Source of the DNA: Syntrophaceae bacterium UBA4059
GTDB lineage: Bacteria; Desulfobacterota; Syntrophia; Syntrophales; Smithellaceae
Reading direction: 5' to 3'
DNA length: 7,678 nucleotides
Assembly: GCA_002382045.1 (NCBI GenBank)
Contig: DFZJ01000112.1
Location: 1-7,678 of the forward strand
Below are positions 1 to 6,413 of the stretch, piece after piece. The translations under genes and the position numbers were made by a program. Numbering within the stretch: position 1 is the first letter of the stretch; every line of letters starts with the position of its first letter. The notes beneath the pieces are model-generated. The model saw only the letters and a list, made by a program, of their open reading frames with translations. It was not told where the DNA came from and did no database searches.

Positions 1-16
1 GCGGCAACGTTGCCGC
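1..16. repeat. Perfect 16-bp palindrome at the window edge
   Basis: The first 16 bases read identically on both strands (GCGGCAAC followed by GTTGCCGC). The symmetry may continue to the left, outside the window. No T-run follows within 20 bases, so it is not a standard intrinsic terminator for rightward transcription. It could be the right part of a longer hairpin, an operator in front of the cas10 promoter, or chance. It lies about 24 bases upstream of the -10-like element for cas10. Only the symmetry itself is certain. Confidence 0.5.
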
Positions 17-39
17 GCTGGAGAGTATCATAAGGATTT

Positions 40-48
40 TGCTACAAT
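40..48 (+). promoter_or_regulatory. Candidate extended -10 promoter element for the csm operon
   Basis: The bases TGCTACAAT contain a TACAAT hexamer (one mismatch to TATAAT) preceded by TGn, the extended -10 arrangement recognised by sigma-70. No convincing -35 hexamer lies 16-18 bases upstream, which is tolerated for extended -10 promoters. Transcription would start near base 55, giving a leader of about 25 bases before the cas10 ATG at 81. A TTG codon at 39 is in frame with cas10 but sits inside this element, so it is unlikely to be the start codon. Confidence 0.4.
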
Positions 49-67
49 GCACACGAACCAAAAAAGC

Positions 68-75
68 GGGGAGGT
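68..75 (+). promoter_or_regulatory. Strong Shine-Dalgarno of cas10, fixes the start at 81
   Basis: GGGGAGGT ends 5 bases before ATG 81, and the GGAGG core (70-74) leaves a spacing of 6. This is much better than anything upstream of the in-frame TTG at 39, so the 14 extra residues a longest-frame call would add are judged not to be translated. Confidence 0.8.
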
Positions 76-80
76 TATTT

Positions 81-2675
81 ATGGATGACACTGTATTAAA
101 AGTGGCGCTGGCCGGACTGCTGCACGACATCGGGAAAATGGCCCAGGAAGCGATGTATGCCACGCCGGAGTATCTGAATGCCAATGCGGGCCTCTATCAG
201 CCGTTCTTCAACGGAGCGCACACTCATCGGCATGCGGTTTACACGGCGGCCTTTATCGAACAGATCGAAAAGCTTCTGCCCAGGCAGTTGAATAAGGCGC
301 AATGGGGTTTGGAAGACGCTTTCATTAATTTATCGGCTGGCCATCATGTGCCGGAAACACCACTGCAGTGGATCATAGCGATGGCCGATCGGATTAGCAG
401 CGGTTGGGACAGGGAAAAATTTGAGGAATACAATAAAGCCATTGCCTTTCAGGATTACAAAAAGACCCGCCTCCTGCCGCTTTTTGAAGGCTTGCTGGAT
501 GAAAAAAAGAAGGACTACAACTGGCATTATCCTTTGAAAGAAATGTCCGCCCTGAATATTTTCCCGATTTCGAAAGAGGCCGCACTACTAAGCGAAAGTT
601 CGGCGCAGGCAAATCAGGACTACAAGCAGTTATTCGATGAATTTATTTATGCGCTTGAGCGGCTGTTGCACAAAGATGAGAACATCGAACTCTGGTTTGA
701 ACATTTTGAAAGCCTGATGCTGCTTTACACCTCCGCTATTCCCGCGGCCAGAGCGGGCAAAGTTGTCCCGGATGTTTCCTTGTATGATCATTCAAAGAGC
801 ACGGCGGCACTGTCGGCCGCCCTGTATCTTTACCATCGAGAGACGCAGACTCTGACCGTGGAGGCAATTCGGGACCGGCAGCAGACAAAGTTTCTTCTCA
901 TCGGAGGTGATTTTTACGGCATTCAGGATTTTATATTCAGCGACAGCGGCGAATCGGGGAAGAGCCGATCGAAGATTCTTCGAGGCCGGTCGTTTGCTGT
1001 TTCTCTGATGTGTGAACTGGCGGCCGATATGATCTGCCGGGGCATCGGTCTTCCCTCGACATCCATGCTGCTAAACGCGGCGGGTAAATTCACCATCATT
1101 GCCCCCAATACCAAATCGGCAAGACAGGCTGTTGCCGCCGCTGAAACATCAATCAATGAGTGGCTGGTCCGGAAAACCATCGGGGTCAACGCTTTTGGCG
1201 TTTCCATCGTGGAGGCGAAACCAGAGGACTTTGAAGCGGGCCGTTTTGTGCAAGCTTACGAAAGCCTCTCAGAAGCAATGGCCGCCCGCAAATACCACAA
1301 GTTCGATCCGGACAAGTACGCAGGCGTAGTGGAAGGGTTTCTGGACACCTTCGACAACAGCCTGAATCCGCCGCTTTGCCCATACTGCGGCAAGCGGCCG
1401 TCCAGTTCCCGGGCCGAAGGCCGTAAAAAAGATCAAAAGGACCAATCTCTGTGCGCAATTTGCTGCGACCATATTTTTCTGGGGGAAAATATCGTCAAAA
1501 AAAACCGGATTGCCATTACCCGGAAAGATGCGGACATCCGGGGCGGTCAGACGAAATTGCTGGAGCCGATATTTGATCAATACCAGGTGGCTTTCATAGA
1601 CGGCGAACTGGGCAACCTGGCCGAAAAAGGGCAACTTTTGAAATACTGGGATATTTCCATCAGCGATGATGGAAAAGTTGCAGCCGATGTCACTGCCCGG
1701 TTTATCAATGGATATGTTCCCGTATACACGAGGGAAGATAACTATGATGATCGGATTCTCGAGGGTGCGGCGGATGAAAAAACAAAGCTGGATCTTGTGG
1801 AAGCGATCAGGGAAAACCGGCCAAAGACCTTCAACCATCTGGCCTGCAAGGCCAGAAATCCTGTACCGGATGAAAAGAAAAGCTACAAAGGCATCCAGGC
1901 ACTGGGTATTTTGAAGGCAGATGTTGACCATCTGGGAATGCTGATGACTTGCGGTATTCCGGACCGACGCTTTTCTCTCTCGCGCCTGGCCACATTAAGC
2001 CGTCAACTTCACGGCTTTTTCTGCCTCTATCTGCCTCATCTGCTGAAAACGAATCCGGCGTTTCGTGACATTTATACGGTTTTCGCGGGTGGCGACGATC
2101 TTTTCCTGATCGGACCGTGGAACCACATCATCGATCTTGCCGAATATTTGCAGGAACGTTTTAAAGACTACGTCTGCCAAAATCCGCATATTCATTTTTC
2201 AGCCGGCATCAGTCTGGAGAAAGCGCACACGCCGCTAATCAAGATGGCGGCCAATGCCGAAGACGCTTTGGCAGCAGCAAAACAGGCGGGGCGCAACCGG
2301 ATTACCCTCTTTGGCGAAACGGCCACCTGGGAAGAATTTGTCTCCCTGAGAAAAATCTCGAAAACTTTGGAAAACTGGCGCGGCGGCAATTTCATTAACA
2401 ACGCCGAGCTATTACGGATCAACCGTTTTATCGGGATGGCCGCGCTGGAAAAAATATTGCTTATGGAAAAGGAAATTCATCTGGATGACATGGAAGCACT
2501 GAAGTGGCGGGCGCTTTTCCGATACAGCGCGGAGCGCAACGTCGGCAAAAACATCAGCGACAAAACAAAAAAAGATGAAGCAAAAAAGGAATTCGACAAA
2601 ACGGCAGCGTGGCTTGGGACCTATGGCGGCAAGCTGAGAATAGCACTCTGGGATGTGATTTACAATAACCGGTAA
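81..2675 (+). CDS. cas10: Cas10/Csm1, large subunit of the type III-A complex (HD nuclease and cyclic oligoadenylate synthase)
   Basis: Signature subunit of the Csm complex. When the complex binds target RNA, Cas10 cuts single-stranded DNA through its HD domain and converts ATP to cyclic oligoadenylates through its Palm domain. Counting from ATG 81 (864 residues): the HD domain has H15-D16, a histidine group at 47, 49 and 51, H88-H89 and D103. The Csm1-type DVSLYDHS segment starts at D231. The first Palm begins near GGDFYGIQDFIF (D277). A zinc ribbon has C433-x2-C436 and C458-x2-C461. The second Palm has LKADVD (D614, D616) and an intact GGDD at 670-673. A helical, lysine-rich C-terminal domain follows. 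HD and GGDD are both intact, so DNase and cyclase activities are predicted. The length is slightly above the 750-810 residues I recall for studied Csm1 proteins. Its stop codon overlaps the csm2 Shine-Dalgarno (TAAGGAGG, 2673-2680). Confidence 0.97.
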   Translation: MDDTVLKVALAGLLHDIGKMAQEAMYATPEYLNANAGLYQPFFNGAHTHRHAVYTAAFIEQIEKLLPRQLNKAQWGLEDAFINLSAGHHVPETPLQWIIAMADRISSGWDREKFEEYNKAIAFQDYKKTRLLPLFEGLLDEKKKDYNWHYPLKEMSALNIFPISKEAALLSESSAQANQDYKQLFDEFIYALERLLHKDENIELWFEHFESLMLLYTSAIPAARAGKVVPDVSLYDHSKSTAALSAALYLYHRETQTLTVEAIRDRQQTKFLLIGGDFYGIQDFIFSDSGESGKSRSKILRGRSFAVSLMCELAADMICRGIGLPSTSMLLNAAGKFTIIAPNTKSARQAVAAAETSINEWLVRKTIGVNAFGVSIVEAKPEDFEAGRFVQAYESLSEAMAARKYHKFDPDKYAGVVEGFLDTFDNSLNPPLCPYCGKRPSSSRAEGRKKDQKDQSLCAICCDHIFLGENIVKKNRIAITRKDADIRGGQTKLLEPIFDQYQVAFIDGELGNLAEKGQLLKYWDISISDDGKVAADVTARFINGYVPVYTREDNYDDRILEGAADEKTKLDLVEAIRENRPKTFNHLACKARNPVPDEKKSYKGIQALGILKADVDHLGMLMTCGIPDRRFSLSRLATLSRQLHGFFCLYLPHLLKTNPAFRDIYTVFAGGDDLFLIGPWNHIIDLAEYLQERFKDYVCQNPHIHFSAGISLEKAHTPLIKMAANAEDALAAAKQAGRNRITLFGETATWEEFVSLRKISKTLENWRGGNFINNAELLRINRFIGMAALEKILLMEKEIHLDDMEALKWRALFRYSAERNVGKNISDKTKKDEAKKEFDKTAAWLGTYGGKLRIALWDVIYNNR

Positions 2676-2686
2676 GGAGGAAATAC

Positions 2687-3106
2687 ATGAACAAAATCAG
2701 TTTTTACAAAGACAAAACCAAGGGGGTCATCGATCCGAAACTATTTTCGGATATTGCAGAACAAGCTGCCGATGAGATTGCCAAATCAGGTCAAACGCCA
2801 GGCAGAGATGGACGTCCGCCGCGTCTGGATCATAACAAACGTACGCAGATTCGAAAATTTTATGATGAAGTTGTCCGTCTCAACGCCAACACGAAAGGAA
2901 ATCCCGAAGACTGGGACATCATACTGCCGTTCATCAATATGCTGATAGCCAAAGCGGCCTATGCCAACGGCAGGAACACACTGGTTACGGATGAATTTGT
3001 CCATTTGCTGAAAGACTGTATCGCGCAGGTTCACAACCCGGCCGATCTGGATGTCTTTGCCAACTTTTTCGAAGCCTTCATGGGCTTCTACCGGAAATAC
3101 GAATAG
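2687..3106 (+). CDS. csm2: Csm2, small helical subunit of the type III-A complex
   Basis: Csm2 (Cas11-type small subunit) lines the belly of the Csm complex beside the crRNA-target duplex; it is structural, with no catalytic site. The 139-residue length is typical. The recognisable family segments are TQIRKFYDEV (53-62), LPFINMLIAKAAYANGR (80-96) and the C-terminal FFEAFMGFYRKYE (127-139). The rest reads as amphipathic helices, and the N-terminal 50 residues are basic and probably flexible. It starts 11 bases after the cas10 stop codon with a near-perfect AGGAGG (2675-2680), and its own stop TAG is embedded in the Shine-Dalgarno of csm3, so the genes are transcribed together and probably translationally coupled. 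Confidence 0.95.
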   Translation: MNKISFYKDKTKGVIDPKLFSDIAEQAADEIAKSGQTPGRDGRPPRLDHNKRTQIRKFYDEVVRLNANTKGNPEDWDIILPFINMLIAKAAYANGRNTLVTDEFVHLLKDCIAQVHNPADLDVFANFFEAFMGFYRKYE

Positions 3107-3118
3107 GAGGAATTAATT

Positions 3119-3838
3119 ATGCAGCTTACCGATATTAAAGAAATCAAAGGGCGTATTATTCTCAAAAGCGGTCTGCACATTGGCGCGGGCGATACGGAAA
3201 TGCACATCGGCGGCACGGACAATCCGGTTATCAAACACCCCCACACCCAGGAACCCTACATCCCCGGATCATCCCTCAAAGGCAAGGTCCGGTCTCTGCT
3301 GGAGATGGAAAGCGGACTGATGACAAAGACGAAGGGCGAACCCGTAAAGGTGAAAACCCTGAATGGTCTAGACGGCGTCATGAAAAGCAAGTGTCAGAAA
3401 ATATTAAAGATATTCGGGTCAAGCGGCGCGGATTCGGATGAGTCGAGCGCTGCTGAACTGGGGCCAACGCGCGTTTCCTTTGCGGACTGCACCCTCAACC
3501 GTGCCTGGCGCGAAAAAGCCAAACAGAACCGCTGGGATTATTTTGAAGTCAAATCGGAAAACTCCATCAACCGTATAGAAGGAACAGCGCGAAATCCCAG
3601 GTTTACGGAACGGGTGGTTCAAAGCGCCGAATTCGATTTTTCCGTCACCCTCAAACTGCTTGGAGAAAACGAAGGCGACCTTCTGGACTACCTGCTCGAT
3701 GGCCTGAAGCTTCTGGAACTCGACGCCCTGGGCGGAAGCGGCAGCCGGGGTTACGGACGGATTGAATTTTGCTTTGATGATGCGGCCCTGCAGGAACAAT
3801 TTTTAAACCGGAAACCCTTTGCCAATGGAGGTAAATAA
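3119..3838 (+). CDS. csm3: Csm3, backbone RAMP protein and target-RNA nuclease
   Basis: Csm3 is the Cas7-family subunit present in several copies that holds the crRNA and cuts target RNA at 6-nt intervals. In this 239-residue protein the N-terminal RRM-type fold starts with KGRIILKSGLHIGAGD. The GGTDNPV segment places D34 where the catalytic aspartate of characterised Csm3 proteins lies (about residue 32-33). The RAMP motif YIPGSSLKGKVR (47-58) follows. The C-terminal glycine-rich loop is LGGSGSRGYGR (204-214). The nuclease is therefore predicted to be active. AGGAGG at 3105-3110 precedes the ATG with 8 bases spacing. The protein ends 2 bases before the GTG of csm4. Residues 60-125 (KTKGEPVKVKTLNGLDG and on) correspond to the variable lid region. 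Confidence 0.96.
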   Translation: MQLTDIKEIKGRIILKSGLHIGAGDTEMHIGGTDNPVIKHPHTQEPYIPGSSLKGKVRSLLEMESGLMTKTKGEPVKVKTLNGLDGVMKSKCQKILKIFGSSGADSDESSAAELGPTRVSFADCTLNRAWREKAKQNRWDYFEVKSENSINRIEGTARNPRFTERVVQSAEFDFSVTLKLLGENEGDLLDYLLDGLKLLELDALGGSGSRGYGRIEFCFDDAALQEQFLNRKPFANGGK

Positions 3839-3843
3839 CCGTG
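3827..3843 (+). promoter_or_regulatory. Ribosome binding site and GTG start of csm4
   Basis: GGAGG at 3827-3831 lies inside the last codons of csm3 and is 9 bases from GTG 3841. No in-frame ATG is nearby, and translation from this GTG begins directly with the conserved KLYEITIRPVSGFGTPL stretch, so GTG is the start. The csm3 stop TAA (3836-3838) lies between the two, suggesting translational coupling. Confidence 0.75.
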
Positions 3844-4872
3844 AAACTCTATGAGATCACCATCAGGCCTGTGTCCGGTTTCGGCACACCGCTCAAAGGT
3901 GACACGCTGTTCGGCCATTTTTGCTGGCAGGCAGCCTATGACGCGTCCATCCTGAACGGCGGGCTGAATCAATGGATAGCCTGCTATGCTGAAAAACCCT
4001 GCGCGGTTTTTTCAACTGCCTGGCCAAAGCTGCGCGACAAGGACCGCTTTTATTATGCCGTCAAAAGACCGGATCTTCCCCTTAGCCGCCTGTTTCCCTC
4101 AAGAGCCGTGGACAAAAAGACGGCAATGATGGAAAGAAAGGAAAACGCAGAAAAGAAATGGATGCTGATTTCGGAGGATCTACGCATTTCGCTGTTCCCG
4201 GAAATGTTTAAAAACGATAGTGATATTATTGAGATGGCTGGGAAAGACCTGGCCGATGAAACCAGAAAGGCCTTGCGCGGCAGTCCACAAAAAGCGCTTG
4301 TCGAAGATTTTCATCAACCCCACAATTCGATCAACCGCATGACAGACACAACAGGTGAAGGCAAGTTTGCACCCTATGAGCAAAATGCCGGTTATTATTA
4401 CTATCCTGAAACCGAGTTGGCCGTGTTTGCGCTGATTGATGAGGATGCAACAGACATCCGACGGGTTGGTTTGGCGATGGAGAGAATCGGGAAATCGGGA
4501 TTTGGCAGGGATTCGTCTACAGGCTTGGGGCGCTACGAGATGGGTGGCATGCAACAGCGGCAAATCCCCGCCGCTGCCGGCGCCTGTTATACCCTTGCTC
4601 CGTCGATACCTGAAACCGGCGTCTATAGGGACTGTTACTTTACGCCCTTTACGCGCTTTGGCCGGCATGGCGACTTTCTGGCACGATCGGCCAACCCGTT
4701 CAAGAACCCCGTCATCATGGCGGATGAAGGCGCTGTTTTGATTCCAAAAGATAAAGGCAAAAAAGCCACGCCTTATCTTGGCAGGCCTGGCGTGAATGTT
4801 TCCAAAATTATGCCCGAAACCGTTGTTCAGGGGTATGCGCCCTGGTTGCCTTTAACATGGGAGATTGAATAA
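3841..4872 (+). CDS. csm4: Csm4, crRNA 5'-handle-binding RAMP subunit
   Basis: Csm4 (Cas5-like RAMP) caps the complex at the crRNA 5' handle and contacts Cas10. The 343-residue protein opens with the family pattern PLKGDTLFGHF (17-27). It has a glycine-rich loop GFGRDSSTGLGRYE (about 220-233) and ends with the GYAPWLPL segment common at Csm4 C-termini. The middle (about residues 75-175) is charged and less conserved, as usual for the family. No nuclease site is expected. The start is a GTG supported by GGAGG at 3827-3831. Its TAA stop shares one base with the csm5 ATG (TAATG at 4870-4874), a strong sign of coupled translation. Confidence 0.94.
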   Translation: MKLYEITIRPVSGFGTPLKGDTLFGHFCWQAAYDASILNGGLNQWIACYAEKPCAVFSTAWPKLRDKDRFYYAVKRPDLPLSRLFPSRAVDKKTAMMERKENAEKKWMLISEDLRISLFPEMFKNDSDIIEMAGKDLADETRKALRGSPQKALVEDFHQPHNSINRMTDTTGEGKFAPYEQNAGYYYYPETELAVFALIDEDATDIRRVGLAMERIGKSGFGRDSSTGLGRYEMGGMQQRQIPAAAGACYTLAPSIPETGVYRDCYFTPFTRFGRHGDFLARSANPFKNPVIMADEGAVLIPKDKGKKATPYLGRPGVNVSKIMPETVVQGYAPWLPLTWEIE

Positions 4873-6326
4873 TGATGGAAGAAAAAACATTTTATATTCG
4901 AGTTGCGTCTCCGGTGCATATCGGGTGCGACGAAGTCTATGATCCGGCGGGATTTATTTTAAGCGAAGAAAGGATGACACTGATAACCTTTGAACCGATG
5001 GATTTTTTCCGCGGCCTGAGCGCACAGGACAAAATCCGTTACGCATCCATTTGCGGCAAAGGCACTGTCGAATCCATCCTGGAACTCTACAAGTTTATGA
5101 AGGGAAAGTCTTTTGACGGCCATCGCGTAGGTGCATGTAAGGGGCTGATTGCGCAGTATTCGAAAACTCTGAGTATTTCTACGGGCGATAGAAGAAGAAT
5201 CCAGCAGGAACTGAACAATTTTTCTATAGCCCGGACGGCGTTTCATCCGGCAACGCAAAAGCCTTACATTCCTGGATCGGCCATCAAGGGGGCATTGAGG
5301 ACGGCTTACCTGAACGAGCTGGCTAAAAACAAAACCGGCGCTTTTGCCGCTGATCGCAGAGATAGGAACCCATCAAATACATTGGAAAAAACTCTTCTGG
5401 ATTACCAAAAGCTGGAAAACGACCCCTTTAGACTACTTAAGATTTCTGATTTTTATCCGGCGAGTCCCTGCAAGACGAAGATCGTCTATGCCGTGAACGC
5501 CAAAAAAGCGCCGTCCCGGTTTCCGGCAAAAGGGCCCTTTCAGATCTTGGAAGTTATCGATACGGGCTCCGTTTTTAGCGGTACCATTCAGATCCTGCAG
5601 CCACTGAGCCGTGAAATCATAAAAACGCCGCTCTCCGGTGAGAAAGTTCTTGGCAGCGCACACGCCTTTTATGAAAAAGAAAAGAAAAGGGAAGATGAAG
5701 AACTTCAAAATGCCGGTTTGCCAGTATTGCGTACAGATGCCGATGGACGGATTTGTCCTTTGCGTATTGGCAGGCATTCTGGTGCGGAATCACTAACCAT
5801 CGAGGGGCACCGTCATATTAAAATTATGAAAAAACGGGGCGAGCGTCCTGACTTTTCAAATAAGTCCACCACCTTCTGGCTGGCATCGGACATTCCTGAC
5901 AGCACAAAAACAGAGGGCCTGAGGCCATTTGGCTGGGTCAACCTTGGACTGATGACAAAAGCATTAAGCGAAAGGCTGGCCGCTATTCAGGAAGAACAAG
6001 AAAATGTTTCCACCACACGCACCCACGAGACAGAGCCGGAGGCAATCCCTGTGCAGGAAAAAGCCACGATGCAAACCGTCATCATTGAAGAAACCTGGGA
6101 ACAGGCAAGCGTTTATTTTGATGCGGGAAGGGGCGGTGTCATCACCGCGGCAGGTCCGGACAGTAAAAAAGCAGAAATTCGGGGAAAGGACAAAGCCGTA
6201 TCCGCCACGGACGCAAGACTGCACAAAAAACTATTTGATGGAAAGAAGACGTTGCCCAAAGCCCGCGTCACCGTGCGCAAAACCGGAAATGCATGGGAGA
6301 TTGTCAGGATTGAACCGGCGGGGTGA
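4872..6326 (+). CDS. csm5: Csm5, crRNA 3'-end RAMP subunit, with an unusual C-terminal extension
   Basis: Csm5 caps the 3' end of the crRNA and in studied systems helps crRNA maturation with host nucleases. Residues 1-375 match the family: FYIRVASPVHIGCDEVYDP (7-25), the RAMP motif PYIPGSAIKGALR (131-143), and a C-terminal glycine-containing segment GLRPFGWVNLGL (349-360). Characterised Csm5 proteins are roughly 340-390 residues as I recall; this one is 484. The surplus is a charged linker (about 373-405) and a further 79-residue module, listed separately. Two ATG codons stand in tandem (4872 and 4875). GGGAG at 4859-4863 suits either, and the first overlaps the csm4 stop. No terminator is visible after the stop codon. 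Confidence 0.93.
   Translation: MMEEKTFYIRVASPVHIGCDEVYDPAGFILSEERMTLITFEPMDFFRGLSAQDKIRYASICGKGTVESILELYKFMKGKSFDGHRVGACKGLIAQYSKTLSISTGDRRRIQQELNNFSIARTAFHPATQKPYIPGSAIKGALRTAYLNELAKNKTGAFAADRRDRNPSNTLEKTLLDYQKLENDPFRLLKISDFYPASPCKTKIVYAVNAKKAPSRFPAKGPFQILEVIDTGSVFSGTIQILQPLSREIIKTPLSGEKVLGSAHAFYEKEKKREDEELQNAGLPVLRTDADGRICPLRIGRHSGAESLTIEGHRHIKIMKKRGERPDFSNKSTTFWLASDIPDSTKTEGLRPFGWVNLGLMTKALSERLAAIQEEQENVSTTRTHETEPEAIPVQEKATMQTVIIEETWEQASVYFDAGRGGVITAAGPDSKKAEIRGKDKAVSATDARLHKKLFDGKKTLPKARVTVRKTGNAWEIVRIEPAG
5988..6323 (+). other. C-terminal extension of Csm5: charged linker plus compact predicted-beta module
   Basis: Residues 373-405 of Csm5 are low in hydrophobics and rich in E, Q, T and P, as in a flexible linker. 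Residues 406-484 start with TWEQASVYFDAG and alternate hydrophobic and polar residues with glycine turns (GRGGVITAAG). They then carry a lysine-rich centre (KKAEIRGKDKAV, HKKLFDGKKTLPKA) and end with VTVRKTGNAWEIVRIEP. This reads as a small beta-barrel-like, basic domain. I faintly recall similar tails on some other type III RAMP proteins but cannot confirm it. The high lysine content would suit nucleic-acid binding; that is inference. Confidence 0.55.
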
Positions 6327-6413
6327 AAAGGCGTTTAGATTATAATGCAAAATTGTATTACAATGTAACCAAATAATTGGAACGCTTATTGATCGGTTAA
6401 ATCGAGGATATTT
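6327..6413 (+). promoter_or_regulatory. A/T-rich gap with candidate promoter of the effector gene
   Basis: This is the only real gap inside the locus (87 bases; the others are at most 11). It contains a perfect -10 hexamer TATAAT (6341-6346) and a second one-mismatch hexamer TACAAT (6359-6364). No good -35 sits at 16-18 bases from either; TTTAGA (6334-6339) is a weak candidate for the second with a 19-base spacer. GAGG at 6404-6407 is the ribosome binding site, 6 bases before ATG 6414. The content suggests that the effector can be transcribed on its own, in addition to any read-through from csm5, as no terminator is seen. Confidence 0.4.
6352..6364. repeat. 13-base palindrome, possible operator
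   Basis: ATTGTA and TACAAT form perfect 6-base arms around a single T. The right arm coincides with the TACAAT -10-like hexamer, so a protein bound here would cover the candidate promoter. The same heptamer TACAATG occurs at 43-49 upstream of cas10, but without the left arm. A/T-rich short palindromes arise easily by chance, hence the low confidence. Confidence 0.3.

Noticed and set aside
1..31. Reverse-strand ATG at 31-29 that could start a divergent gene
   Set aside because: There is no Shine-Dalgarno on that strand and only 10 codons remain in the window.
1..33. A frame running into TAA at 31-33 could be the tail of an upstream gene
   Set aside because: Only 10 codons are visible and they give no recognisable protein end; it cannot be supported without more sequence to the left.
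39..80. In-frame TTG at 39 as the start of cas10
   Set aside because: It overlaps the promoter-like element and has no good Shine-Dalgarno. The 14 residues before ATG 81 do not look like a Cas10 N-terminus, while GGGGAGG sits correctly before ATG 81.
1497..1505. A8C tract in cas10 containing an in-phase A-AAA-AAC heptamer, a possible -1 frameshift site
   Set aside because: The -1 frame meets a stop within about 25 codons and would only truncate Cas10 before its GGDD. No supporting stem-loop was evident, and such A-runs are common in lysine codons.
1269..1931. Long open frame on the reverse strand (220 codons) inside cas10
   Set aside because: It lies wholly within the conserved zinc-ribbon and Palm part of cas10, has no recognisable protein pattern or ribosome binding site, and is an antisense shadow.
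5529..5540. 12-bp palindrome AAAGGGCCCTTT inside csm5
   Set aside because: It lies inside well-supported coding sequence, has no repeat elsewhere in the window that I could see, and is short enough for chance.
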